Shown: positions 22,935 to 34,612 of the stretch, in pieces
Position numbering within the stretch: position 1 is the first letter of the stretch
Layout: each line of letters starts with the position of its first letter
Assembly (NCBI GenBank): GCA_010093605.1
Contig: MU004190.1
Span: 558,001 to 622,000, forward strand
Reading direction: 5' to 3'
Length of the DNA: 64,000 bases
From: Lophium mytilinum
Lineage: Eukaryota > Ascomycota > Dothideomycetes > Mytilinidiales > Mytilinidiaceae
Position numbers and translations under genes: made by a program
The notes under the pieces: generated by a model
What the model was told of the DNA's origin: nothing
Seen by the model: only the letters and a program-made list of their open reading frames with translations
Database searches by the model: none

Positions 22935-23858
22935 TCACGAGGCGCCAACCGATGCCGAGTTCTCTACAGCCTTCTCTTTGCCTTTATCAGACTTCTTCTC
23001 ATCGTCTAGGTAAAGATCGTGCTCGTAGATGTAGTCGACGACTTTGTCAGGGATGAGGTACCGAATACTCATGCCCCGCTTGCGGAAGAGCCGGATCTTG
23101 GTGGACGACACGTCGTTTTGGATGAGTTGTTGAATGACTCTAATATTGTCACTCCACTGCTGGAGATTGGTAAGGGCATCATCTGTACCAGTCAGAGTGA
23201 TATTCAGTGTGAAGTTTGCGTTTAACGTACCAATATCTGTGCCACTACGCTCCAGAATGAAAGCACCGTAGTGACCAAGGATCCTGTCCAGATCCTCATG
23301 CGCCCAGAGTCCTGGCGTGCTCATAGTTTGGATGAGATCGGCGCCGGCAAGCAGAGCAACATGGATGCGCTTCTTTTCGCCCGTCTGAGTCTCTATTCCC
23401 CCAAGAACGTCGTTCAATTCGAAGTCGAAGTGGTCTAGTACCTTAACGGTAGGTAGATATTCCTTATGCAGCGGCTCCCAGGCATCCACCCCGATCCAGT
23501 CTGAGCTCTCCCTGACGGCGATATTGGTCATGTTGATCCGGTGCTGCGCGGAAACCAGTCCAGCCTTCTTGTACGCGTCACCTACAGGGCTGAAGAAGCC
23601 GCCGATAAGCTCATATTGGGTTTGGAACTCGCAGTAGTCGGAAGCCTGCTCGAACATGCGCAGATGGAGGTTTGTCGGCGGAGAGAAGGAGCCGCACGAG
23701 ACGAGCACAATGGGGGTCTTGGTGTCATCTTTGAGGACCTTCCGAAGCCGGTCCGTGGGGAATTTGTAGTTGGCCAACGTCATCACGGTGTCCTGCTGGG
23801 CGTTGCCGTTGGGCGCGCCACCGTTCTGGCCGAATGCCAGCGTCGGGGTGTCTGTCAT
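22935..23858 (-). CDS. NMA1: nicotinamide/nicotinic acid mononucleotide adenylyltransferase
   Basis: Joins ATP to NMN or NaMN to make NAD+ or its deamido form. The nucleotidyltransferase signature GSFSPPTNLHLRM (residues 56-68) and the C-terminal SSTKIR motif are both present, along with the LLAGADLIQTM and PGLWAHEDLDRIL blocks. One intron at 23230-23183 (48 bp, GTACGT...TACAG) gives the expected junction GTDIDDALTNLQQW and a 291-residue enzyme. This intron is a multiple of three without a stop, so retaining it would only insert 16 residues. The start MTDTPTLAFG at 23858 was chosen. An in-frame ATG at 23927 would add 23 residues of weak character. The C-terminal KKSDKGKEK tail is basic and may direct nuclear location. 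Confidence 0.93.
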   Translation of the reverse strand: MTDTPTLAFGQNGGAPNGNAQQDTVMTLANYKFPTDRLRKVLKDDTKTPIVLVSCGSFSPPTNLHLRMFEQASDYCEFQTQYELIGGFFSPVGDAYKKAGLVSAQHRINMTNIAVRESSDWIGVDAWEPLHKEYLPTVKVLDHFDFELNDVLGGIETQTGEKKRIHVALLAGADLIQTMSTPGLWAHEDLDRILGHYGAFILERSGTDIGTLNANFTLNITLTGTDDALTNLQQWSDNIRVIQQLIQNDVSSTKIRLFRKRGMSIRYLIPDKVVDYIYEHDLYLDDEKKSDKGKEKAVENSASVGAS

Positions 23859-25557
23859 GACGCTGCGCGGCGCTTTGTCGATCCGTTTGATGTCGCGCAG
23901 GTACCTCGAACGAGAGTATGTATGCAAAGGTTCCGGGAGCGGGAGAGGAGAGCGATGGGTATGAATGGTATACGGATGACGTCGTCAGAGGTAGGACGTT
24001 GGTAAAGATAGTTTGAGGGTCGGAAGGAACAGTCAAAGGTAGGGTAGAAATGAAAGAGGGTCGATCCTGTAGTCGGAGGGCCTTAGGCTGTGACTAGGCA
24101 GATGTGTAAGTAGAGGGCTAGTAGGTAGCCGTCCGCTAGGTACGATGGCGTCTGGCGGGGGTCGGCGGGAACTGCGAAGAGGGGCGAAAGGGTAGACTGG
24201 CGCGCACGAGACGAGGGGGGCGAGGGCCTTAAGTACCTGGGGTAGTAGAAGGGGTCGGCCCAAGGGAGACAGCCGGCGGAGAGGGCAAGGCAGACGTGGT
24301 GGTGTTTGGCGGCATTTTGGGGCTGGAGTCACGTCCTTTAAGTCACTTGCCCGTCTTCTAGAGGAACGGAGGGGCAAAGCTTGGGCCAGAGCGCCGAAGT
24401 TACGAGTTATTTCCGCAGCCGTGTCGACCACGGGAGAATAGCATTGTTTGTACCTGGAAACCTCTCCATATGTTTGTATATTCTCCTGGGTTCAAGTCTC
24501 TGTCTCCAGTCTCTCCCTTTTAGTTCCAGCACTTTCAGGCCTCTGCCACTCTCAAGCATCGCTTCGAGCGATTGCCTGTTGCTCGGAAACCACCGAGCTT
24601 CCCCACGACTCCAGACCCGTGTCGTGACAGCCCAGGATTGCTAATCGAAGCGCGGGATCCCGACGTGGAGGAGCTAGGCCGCTATGGAGAGCTCGGAGGT
24701 AAATAGTCTTGCTTGTAAATGCTTGCGTTCAGTAGAATAGGCCACTGTTCGCCGAACTCGGAGCTGGGTCCGTTGAAGGCGAGCTGGATGACGGTCGAGT
24801 TTTTGTTATTTGAGTCAGCATAGATATGTACCTAGGTATACAAGCACTCCTAGGTGAATAGATATGCGAATCATGTGCTTCCATATGCCACTGTGATGAG
24901 TGCTTGACCGTGATGGTGAGGCTGGAAGAGCCTCGTCGCCCTAGAGAACTCAACACCATCAAATTCTACTATCTAACCACGCGAGATACCCAAATTCGAC
25001 ACTGCAGCTACATCAAGCTACGGAAAGAGCGACGCCGTGTCTATTGGCCGTTCCTGCTGTGCCCTCTGCCCTGTGTCCCGGTGAATATACAAACCACGCC
25101 CTCCGGCACGCTTCTAAGCGGACCCGCATCTCTACCACATCCACGTCCATCTCCATCCAGCTACCTTGCAACACCACCACCTTCACACCCACACCCAGCC
25201 ACACCCTCTCTCCATCTCCCGGCCCTCCCTCACTTCACGCACGACCCCACGGCCTTGCTCGGCCCGTCCCTCTTTCATCTCATTCACCGCTGCTCGCTTG
25301 CACGGCCTATGGCGAAGTCGTAGGCTTTGGCATGGACCGGGTGCGTCGACAACCATCTACATTTCTCGAGAGCCCGACCACGTCGTCCAGGTACACCCCA
25401 CCATCTCATCACACCTACACCTCTCCAACTCTCCTTCAGCTCCGCCCGCCGCGTCCACGACCGCCTCTCACCTTGCTTCATCGGCACAGCTGCGAGGCCC
25501 ATCGTTGGGGCCACAGTCTGGGTTGCGAGCCATCAAATACCAAGCAATTAGTTTCTC
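23859..25557. other. intergenic region and long leader of UFD4
   Basis: A 1.7-kb divergent region between NMA1 (minus) and UFD4 (plus). The part from about 25080 to 25557 is very C-rich on the plus strand and resembles a pyrimidine-rich 5' UTR. Reading frames there (for example 25044-25667 and 25166-25816) are compositional artefacts overlapping the UFD4 start. Nothing else is supported. Confidence 0.4.
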
Positions 25558-28500
25558 ATGCCTCCCAGAGTCACTCGCTCTTCTGCGAGGCTCTCAGCAG
25601 GTTCCGCAAACGCCTCGCCGCCGCAGCCCCCCGCACCACCACCCCCGACAGCTCCCCCGAATCGTAAACGCAAAGCGCCTGCTAGAGAACCAAGCCCCGA
25701 GCAGCCCGCAGAGAACCTCCCCGCGCCCCCTACAACTCGAGCACGGCAGAAGAGGGCTAGAGTCGAGGCGCCAGATCCAGCACCGACGCCAGCTCCTGCC
25801 ATCTCGTCGAGACTGAGGAAGGGTAAAGGGAAATCTGCAATGTCCACGGGCGCGTATGTCAAGCCCCATCCAGAATACGTATCATCTGCTAACAGCTGCA
25901 GTCCACCGGCAGAACCTTCCGAGGAGAATTCAACACCACAAGGCCCGTCCTCATCAACTAGGAAAGGCAAGCCAAAGGGCAGGAAGGAAGCACAAGGTAC
26001 GATGTCGTGATATCACCATATTCTCGTCCTTGCTAATGAATGCTAGATCCGGCGGCTGCTACCCCATCATCCTCCAGACGTCCTTCTCGAAAGTCAGCGC
26101 CAAAGAACGACGAAGATGTCTCCATGAACGATGCTCCCGACAAACAATCACCTCAAGGAAGCAAGCCAAAAGCGGACCAAGCCCGCCCGGACATGAGCGA
26201 CGACAGCAGCGGAGAAGGGCCGCCAGGGCACCGACATTACGATGACGAAGATGACGAGGATGATCCGTTCGGAGGAGCTTATCTACGTGGCGGGCCTGGA
26301 GGGCTTTCCAGCACACTACGAGCCCTCAGCGGCATGATGTCAGGAGTCTCAGGACGACTACGAGGGATCCTGGAGCAGCTACGGTCGAAGGATCCATCCG
26401 TCCAGCTGATTGCATTGACCGAGTTCTCAGATCTGCTCCTTGTGTCGACCGAAGACAATCTTGCCGGCCATTTCGCGCCGGATCAATATGTCAAGGAGTT
26501 GGTTACACTCATGCAACCAAATGATTTTGGCGAAGAGAACCCCGAGATTATGCTCCTCGCCTGCCGATGCATTGCCAACCTAATGGAAGCACTTCCTGCT
26601 GCGACTGCCAACGTGGTGTATGGCAACGCAGTCCCCGTTCTGTGCCAGAAGCTGCTCGAAATCCATTATATCGATCTGGCCGAGCAAGCTCTTAGCACAC
26701 TCGAGAAAATCTCCGTCGAATTTCCGGCTTCTATTGTACGGGAAGGAGGGCTCACCGCATGCCTGACTTATCTAGACTTTTTCGCAACGAGCACGCAGCG
26801 AACCGCCGTTACCACCGCGGCGAATTGCTGCCGGAATATTCCTGAAGAATCTTTCCCCACCATCCGGGATGTAATGCCTATCCTCCAGGGTGTCTTAAAC
26901 AGCAACGATCAGAAGGTGGTAGAGCAAGGCTCTCTTTGCGTCTCCAGGATTGTGGAGAGCTTCAAGAATCGCCCGGAGAAACTCGAGGAGCTGGTCAGTC
27001 CTGATCTACTCAAGAACGTCCTCCGCCTACTGCTACCCGGAACCACGAACCTCATCGGAGCTAACATCCATACCCTGTTTCTCCGAGTGCTTTCCATCAC
27101 AGCACGAGCCAGCCCTCGTCTCTCCGTTGAGCTCTTCAAAATGAACGTAGTGGATACCTTGTATCAAATCCTAACCGGTGTATCTCCCCCGAACGGTCTA
27201 GATGACATCGCCACCAAGATCGATAGCGTTGTCGTTATGCAAGCCCTGATTCATCGCCCCCGGGACCAAATCTTCGAAACTCTCAACGTCATTTGCGAGC
27301 TACTTCCGAGCGTTTCGCAAGAAGGTCTGATCTTCCTGGACAGTCTACCCGATGCTGGTTTCCCAGGCGATGATCTCATGTCGATCTCGTCAGGGCCCAA
27401 GAAATCAGCAAATGAAAAGAGAATCGAGCTATTGGAGGGCTGCAAGGACCAAGTCAAACGATTTGCCGTCATCCTCCTTCCAACTCTCACGGATGCATAT
27501 TCGAGCACTGTAAATCTTAATGTACGACAAAAGGTGTTGACCGCGCAACTCAAGATGCTCTCCAACTTGGATGTTGACATACTCGAAGACGCCCTCCGAA
27601 CAGTTCCATATGCCTCTTATCTGGCGTCGATACTGTCACAGCAGGACCACTTTACGCTAGTCAAGTACGCCCTCCAAGCGGCAGAGCTCCTCCTGAAGCG
27701 CCTAGGCTCCATCTACCGTTACCAATTCTACCGAGAGGGCGTCATTGCGGAAATCACGAGAATCGCAAATCGACCTTGCAAGACGATAGACGAAAAGCCG
27801 AAGACGGTGAAGGCGGCGATCGAGATCGAGCCTGTAGGATCATCAAGCGCGGGAACCAGCTCTGCGGGTGACATTGACATCGATCACGATCTCGACGACG
27901 CCGTAGAAGCAGAGATGCGCTCAGAGGAGGACGACGACGACCAGGACGAGCAGGAAGACAATGGTGATAATCGAGACGATGACGACGATTCGGATTCATC
28001 TTCATCTTCGGCTAATCACTATGTAGTCACTCTTCCAGAGCCCAGCATCGAAGATGAGATCACACAGCGCGCAAAGAAGTTCTTGTTCATTCATGAGAAG
28101 GAGAGCTCGAAGCCTATTCGAGACAAAGCAGCCGGAATCCAAGAAGACCTCAAGGAGTTGGCACAGGATATCAAGTCCTGCTACTTGGATGGAAAAGGCG
28201 GACAAGGCATTGAGCTCTTCATGCGTCTAGCCGCTTACTTCGACGGCGATGCGTTGGAGAGCATCACTAGCTACGAACTGCTGAGCTCAAATATTGTTGA
28301 GGTCCTCCTCCAGGTATTCTCCGGGCCAGACAGTATTGCTAGTGCGAATGCACGGTCTGCGTTCTTGGAAGCATTTATGGGTTCCGACACCCAGAGCAAG
28401 ATCAGGATATCAAACAGCAGCTCTCCAGGAACGGCTTTCAGCATCCTGACAAACAAGCTCCAGGACCTCCTCAGCCGAGCCGAGCATTTTGAGGTTATAA

Positions 28501-31317
28501 CAGTTCATCAGCATTCGTATGACAGCAATCGAAGCAGCGCGGCGTCAATGCTGGCAAAACAGCTTCGCTTGAAACTCGTCGCCGACGAAGATTCGGGCAT
28601 TCCAAAGGCATATCGCAATATCATGGTATCCATCCATGCCATTGCGACCTTCAAGGCTCTTGATGATTACCTGCGACCAAGAATAAGCGTGGCCGAACGA
28701 CCACCTAGGCATGGCCGGAATCGCGATGGACTTACTGGACCTATGGCTGCTGCATACGCTGCTGCAATGGCTGGTGCTGATGGTCGAGCCTCTGCCGGAA
28801 CTCCTCCAGCTCCACCTTCTGGAGACGTGATAAACCGGAGCTCAGCTAGAAAGACCTCGAAGTCGAAAGCTGCGGCCGCCGCTTCCACTCCCCAAGGAGG
28901 CCCTAGCACTCAACCCGAGAAAGCATCAGGCACTCGCAAATCAAGCAGGCGACAAGCGCAAGCTCAGGCCCCTCCGCCCCCGCCTCCCCCGCCTGCTCTG
29001 CCGCACTCTGAAACCAACCAAGATCCAATCGAGTGTGCTGACGAGGAACGACTTTCTGACCAAGATGAGATGGACGAACGTAGCGCACTGGACGCAATTG
29101 TGGACGATCTGGAAGATGAGTTGGAGGAGGACGCTGCTGATCCCTCTGCCGTTAGCGTTGAAGTTGCATCTACAGGAAAGGTCACGGCCCGCAAGGAGGA
29201 TGGCACTAGAGTTGCAACACCATTGCACGGACAAACTCCGGTGCGACAATCGCATGCGGAGCAACGCGCTCAGCGGCTATCGGCTCTGCTACGAGGCTCA
29301 CCCATGCAACAAGCCTTCGGAAATGCAGCTGCCGCAGGAGGTCTCTCCTATGCGGCTGCTGTTCAGTCCATCCCACAAGACTGGCACATCGAGTTCAGCG
29401 TCGGTACTCAGCCAATTGCCAACGAGACTACCATTTACAGGGCGGTGCACTTCAACCAAACACAACCTGCCGAGGTCTCTGTGCGGACTGTGTGGAATGC
29501 TATTCACACCATTAAATTCAAGCGCGTAGCTGGTCCCCCACCTGCCGACAGCGGCTCGTTGACCCCGCCCCCAGAATCGGCTTCCACTACTTCGTCGGGG
29601 CTACCCCAGTCACTGGACAAGAATCCGACTACATCAGGAATCCTCCGTCTTCTAAGCCTTCTTCATGGCTTGAACTCCAATCTCGATGACGTGCTATCCG
29701 AGAACAAAGATCAGATCAAATTCAACGTCGAGCCACTATCCCAGTTTGTCAATACGAAGCTGACTGCAAAATTGAACCGTCAGCTGGAGGAGCCGCTTAT
29801 CGTTGCTAGCAACTGTCTCCCAGGCTGGAGTGAGGATTTGGCACGACTATATCCTTTCCTTTTCCCCTTTGAGACTAGACATCTCTTCCTCCAGTCTACT
29901 TCGTTTGGATACTCCCGATCAATGACGAGATGGCAAAATGCTCAATCTTCCACTGATGATCGTCGGGATCGTCACCGCGACGAGCGGCCATTCCTGGGTA
30001 GGCTGCAGCGTCAGAAAGTCCGAATCTCGCGGACGAGGATTCTGGAATCTGCGATCAAAGTCATGGAGCTGTACGGATCCTCGCCGAGCGTCTTGGAAGT
30101 GGAGTACTTTGAAGAAGTGGGTACCGGTCTAGGACCTACTCTAGAATTTTACTCGACAGTGTCAAAAGAGTTTTCCAAGAAGAAACTAAAGCTTTGGCGA
30201 GAGAACGAGTCCGCCGACAGCGAAGACTATTCTTTCGGAAAGCGCGGCCTTTTCCCTGCTCCAATGAGCGACGAACAAGCCAACTCAGAGAACGGAAAGC
30301 GAGTTCTTCATCTATTCAAGATGCTTGGTAAATTTGTTGCCCGGGCAATGCTAGATTCGAGAATCATCGATGTCTCGTTCAACCCCACGTTCTTCCGCAT
30401 TGGAGACGGTGCTGCCGCCGTAATTCCCTCCCTTGGCTCAGTCAAATCAGTTGACAGCGACCTGGCCAAGTCTTTGAAGCTGTTGAAACAGTTCGCCAAC
30501 AGGAAGAAGGATATTGATGAGAACGGTAGCCTTAGTCCTGCACAGAAGGTTCAAGCAATCCAGGATATCGCCATAGACGGTGCCCATGTTGAAGACATAG
30601 GGCTCGACTTCACGCTTCCCGGCTACCCTACGATCGAACTGATTGAAAACGGGGCCAACACCTCGGTCACTATCGACAACGTTGCTCAATTTGTGGATAG
30701 AGTACTCGACTTCACTCTCGGCTCCGGCGTGCAGAAGCAGGTCGATGCCTTCCGTGCCGGGTTTTCGCAGGTCTTCCCATACTCAGCACTCAAGGCCTTC
30801 ACTCCTGATGAGCTTGTCATGCTGTTTGGGAGAGTCGAGGAAGATTGGTCTCTTGAGAGTAAGTTCTCTGCCAGTAATTCTATTGTAGCACAGCTTACTA
30901 ACATCAACCTAGCATTGATGGACTCAATTAAGGCCGATCATGGTTACAACCTAGATAGCAAGAGCGTTCGAAATCTGCTTCAGGTAATGAGCGAACTTTC
31001 GTCGGAGCAGCGACGAGACTTCCTGCAGTTCATCACTGGTAGTCCGAAGCTTCCAATCGGAGGTACGTAATATTGTCAATGTCCTTGACACCGGAACTAG
31101 TTTGCTAACTCTAGATACAGGTTTCAAGAGCCTTACGCCTATGTTCACGGTGGTATGCAAGCCGAGCGAACCACCCTACTGCTCGGACGACTACCTGCCC
31201 AGTGTCATGACCTGCGTCAACTATCTCAAGATGCCCGACTACACCAGCGTGGACATCCTCCGCGAGAAACTGAGCGTAGCAACCCAGGAAGGCCAGGGCG
31301 CTTTCCATCTTTCCTAG
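25558..31317 (+). CDS. UFD4: HECT-type E3 ubiquitin ligase, Ufd4/TRIP12 family
   Basis: Five exons: 25558-25853, 25902-25996, 26047-30858, 30913-31062 and 31121-31317, encoding 1849 residues. The N-terminus is Pro-rich and basic (PPNRKRKAPAREP), then acidic. Armadillo-like helical repeats follow from about residue 220 (ILEQLRSKDPSVQLIALTEF) and continue for several hundred residues. Acidic Asp/Glu runs and an Ala/Pro-rich linker separate them from the C-terminal HECT domain, which includes EVEYFEEVGTGLGPTLEFY. The catalytic cysteine is C1816 in LPSVMTCVNYLK, the usual distance from the end. Yeast Ufd4 extends ubiquitin chains in the ubiquitin-fusion degradation and N-degron pathways. The intron 30859-30912 is 54 bp, a multiple of three without a stop. 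Confidence 0.94.
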
Positions 31318-32192
31318 TCAACGACCTGACGACATCAACGACTACCTACTGTTACAAGGGCAATATCACGGGGAGGCGCAAAACTACGGTTGCATGGCGG
31401 CAACCTTGGGGGTAGCTGAGCTCGTACGCTCGGCTACTTCCGGGATTTTCCCCCCTCTCCCTTCTTCTCTCCTGGGGCATAAACTTTCACTTATTTTTTT
31501 TGGGCAACGAGTGGGGCGTTTCAGCACGATTGGCCGGGAGGGTCATTACGTCGATCATTGAGAAAGTTGGTGCATATTTTGGTGCGTGGCGGGTGGAATG
31601 GGTACTCAGTGGGGCAAATCATTGAGTTCTTTTACGAGGTTTGATCTGCTTTCTAATGGGGAATCAGTGGAAGGGCGGTGGGGTAGATAGATTACTTTCA
31701 CATCATGAACTTAGAAATGGTTTGAACTCTACTTGCGATGGGGTTTTCTGATTGCGTGAAGGCATTGGACAGGGGTGGGATGGTATCGCTGCACTTACTT
31801 AGTTGACGGTATGCGCCCACTATGTTCATACTTCTCTAACGATGTGGTCCAGAGCTAAAGAAGAGAGACTGAGAGAAGCGTCACATTGTGCTGGGACTCA
31901 ACGAACTAGAAGGCAGCTTGAAGTGCTGACCACACTCATCTTTGTTTAGACGTATGCTAACAATGCTATTGTCCGGACAAGAGAATCAGAAATTGTGGAG
32001 CTAACATGTGCATAGTAAGGATCTGAAGGCTTATAATTGCCTCCTGCGACTCGGGAGTACGAAGGCAGACACCTTTTTCGAAACTTTCAATAAATTGAAA
32101 GTTGCACCTACCAAGTTTTCTCTGAGAACACTTCGTCCAAGAAAACGACAAGTCTGACCGCAAACTCGCCTACAGGTCTGAAGGGACCTAGC
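31318..32192. other. intergenic region
   Basis: An 875-bp spacer between two plus-strand genes. It should hold the UFD4 3' UTR (with a T-rich run near 31490-31500) and the promoter of the next gene. No gene or repeat was recognised. Confidence 0.35.
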
Positions 32193-33797
32193 ATGGCCGA
32201 TAACAACCACGTTTCTCCCTTCGGAGATCCGTCGTGGACCATTCCGGGCACTGAATCGCCGACTATCTCCAACGAGGCTGCGATTCAGTCTGCCGAATTA
32301 GTCTTGAGCTCAGCTCAGGAGCCTGCCACAACTGAGACCTCGGAACAACTCGCTTCCGCCAGCTTGAAGCCGCCAGCAAGGAACGAATATCTCGGGCTCC
32401 CTTATGAGTTGATTCTTCAATTGGGCCGGGATCAGGGGATTCGGGAGAAAACATCCTGGGAACGACTATCACTTCTCACGTCAGAGTCCCGGAAAGCCAT
32501 ACTGGAGGAAAGGATGGCAAGCTATGGATTCAAGGAGACCTTTTCCGACCCCTTCATCACTGTCTTGGAAGAAACGCTGTTCTACTCCACTCCACAGAGC
32601 TTGAAAAAGCTTGAAGAGATATCGCTAATCGAGGAGTATAGTTCCAAGATAACCACTCTTTCGTTTTGTGGGCTCCAATTCGCATCGGAGGGCGACGTCC
32701 CGGAATGCGAGATTGATCGTAATCCAGAAGAATGTGCCGAGCAGGAAAAGGAGTGGGCTGAGTGCAGGCAACGAGGTAGTGCACAAGAGGAGTTCCGTAG
32801 TTCTGGAGAGTACGTTAAAGCCCTCTCGCAGATCTTTACGCGCTTTCCTAAACTCAGGCATATACAATACTGGCCGGTTCATCCAGAGAGGAGCGGAGGA
32901 TACTGGGTTGATGACTATAATCCCTATGATGAATCTTCCGGGCCTAATCGCCGCTTTAGGTGGGAACGAACCGACGCCCATCTCTACAAAAACACTGTAG
33001 ACTTCGGGTTCTGGGAACAAGCATACAAGGAAGGAGACGATCTGCAAGAACTCTTCGCAGCCCTCTTCAATGCGAAGGTCTGCCTGAAGACCTTCACGAC
33101 TCCACATCTTGCGAACACCGCCCGGTGGGTAGGGATCGGCGACATGAATCTTAGAAGCATCGACCGAGACCACTGCGCAGCAGTCTTCAGCGAGCTTGAA
33201 GAGCTCCGCATAAACGTGCACAATGAAGATCCCGATACCCTGTTCCACCCCGACGTCGCTGGCATCCGGCAAGTCCTCCGGGCGGCTCCCAACCTCCGTT
33301 TCCTCGATCTGACCTTCACGGGTAGAACGCAAGAACACAAAATCAACTTCACCGGCCTCGGCGTGCTCCCCATGCCTAAGCTAGAGGAGCTTCGGCTCAG
33401 CTTCGACCACGCAACGGCCTTAGTCGAAGTTGACTTCCTGCGCATCTTCGCGCCAGATACAAGCACGCTTCTCGGCCTCCGTCGGCTGTGCTTGGGCTAC
33501 ATGACCGTCGACCAGGGCACCTGGGAGAATGTTCTGACGGCACTCGGCACGCGGCTGAACTTGGAGAGCTTGTGGCTCATTAGTCCGCGCTTTGATGAGG
33601 TGGTTCTAATTCCGCCGCATTTTTGGCGCTATTACAAGTCGTCCTTCAAACACTTCGATGCTATTGCCTCGCCGGCTTTCAACGCGGCGGCGCGGAAGGT
33701 GAGGGTGCTTAATGATTGGGAGCCGTTTGAGACGGTGAATTTGGTTGCGAGGGGGGTGCCGCGTAGGTTTCGCAGCTTTGCTGTGTTTGAAGACTAA
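32193..33797 (+). CDS. F-box/LRR-like fungal protein of unknown function
   Basis: Single exon, 534 residues, starting at the ATG at 32193. LGLPYELILQLGRD near residue 68 resembles the start of a degenerate F-box. The body contains leucine-rich segments spaced like irregular LRRs, such as FSELEELRINV, LRAAPNLRFLDLTFTG, MPKLEELRLSF, LLGLRRLCLGYM and RLNLESLWLIS. A charged stretch near residue 180 is rich in Glu and Cys. Many Pezizomycotina genomes carry large sets of such proteins; when a true F-box is present they recruit substrates to SCF ubiquitin ligases. The F-box here is weak, so the assignment is tentative. Confidence 0.78.
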   Translation: MADNNHVSPFGDPSWTIPGTESPTISNEAAIQSAELVLSSAQEPATTETSEQLASASLKPPARNEYLGLPYELILQLGRDQGIREKTSWERLSLLTSESRKAILEERMASYGFKETFSDPFITVLEETLFYSTPQSLKKLEEISLIEEYSSKITTLSFCGLQFASEGDVPECEIDRNPEECAEQEKEWAECRQRGSAQEEFRSSGEYVKALSQIFTRFPKLRHIQYWPVHPERSGGYWVDDYNPYDESSGPNRRFRWERTDAHLYKNTVDFGFWEQAYKEGDDLQELFAALFNAKVCLKTFTTPHLANTARWVGIGDMNLRSIDRDHCAAVFSELEELRINVHNEDPDTLFHPDVAGIRQVLRAAPNLRFLDLTFTGRTQEHKINFTGLGVLPMPKLEELRLSFDHATALVEVDFLRIFAPDTSTLLGLRRLCLGYMTVDQGTWENVLTALGTRLNLESLWLISPRFDEVVLIPPHFWRYYKSSFKHFDAIASPAFNAAARKVRVLNDWEPFETVNLVARGVPRRFRSFAVFED

Positions 33798-34612
33798 GCT
33801 GTCTCTATTTCTTGAACAATAGCACGTTCTGTCCAACGCGTGTTCTTCCCTCTAGGCCTTTCAACTGGACCAAAAGCGCGATGTTCTCCCCATTTCACTT
33901 AGCATTCCTCTGACGTAGTCTTTGGGTGGCGTTTGTGGAGCTCTTTCAACTTACCAGATCTCAGTCCTTTTCATTTTGATACTAAGAAAACCTTTCTTCT
34001 CACATCTTACTCCCAATTCCCAAAATTCTGTGAAATGTTCCCCACGTTCTCAAATCATCGACCCATCGTCAACGCTCTCTAGCGGTCAAGCATCGTCAAA
34101 ATCTAACCCCTTTTCGCTAATACATGCCCATCAATTCAAAGCCCTATATCCATCCCCTATTTCCAAAGATTCCACACCACAGTAACATATGCTTAGATAA
34201 TAGAGGTTTAATACGTCGCCAACAATAGATGTCAAAAGTGGATTACCATATATCTCTTGTCTCTAGTCTGATCGCTTCCGGCGCGGATCCGGAGTATAGA
34301 CACGAGGTTCTGCATGCAATTTAGAGAGATGAAGAACGGATGTTAGACACTAAGCTCGAAGGAGATCAGGCATGCCGAGTCTCAATGCGCTATGAATCTC
34401 CCGTATTACTGGTAGAAGATCCCACGACTCGGCAAAGAAAGACATCACATTTTTCAAAGTCTTCGATAAAGCTCGAAAGGTTTCTCTAAAGTGCTGCGTA
34501 TCCCATCATGAGCGAAGACGTTCATGCGCAACATGACGTGGAAAACAAAGCAAAACCAGTGATAGTCCTGATAATGTACGGCTCAATAAGAGCAGTACCT
34601 GGTACTACTGAC
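33798..34612. other. intergenic region
   Basis: Lies between the 3' ends of two convergent genes. A short plus-strand frame at 33922-34185 has no recognisable product. No repeat was seen. Confidence 0.35.

Noticed and set aside
25044-25816. Long plus-strand frames before and over the UFD4 start
   Set aside because: They follow from the C-rich leader and overlap the real N-terminus in other frames.
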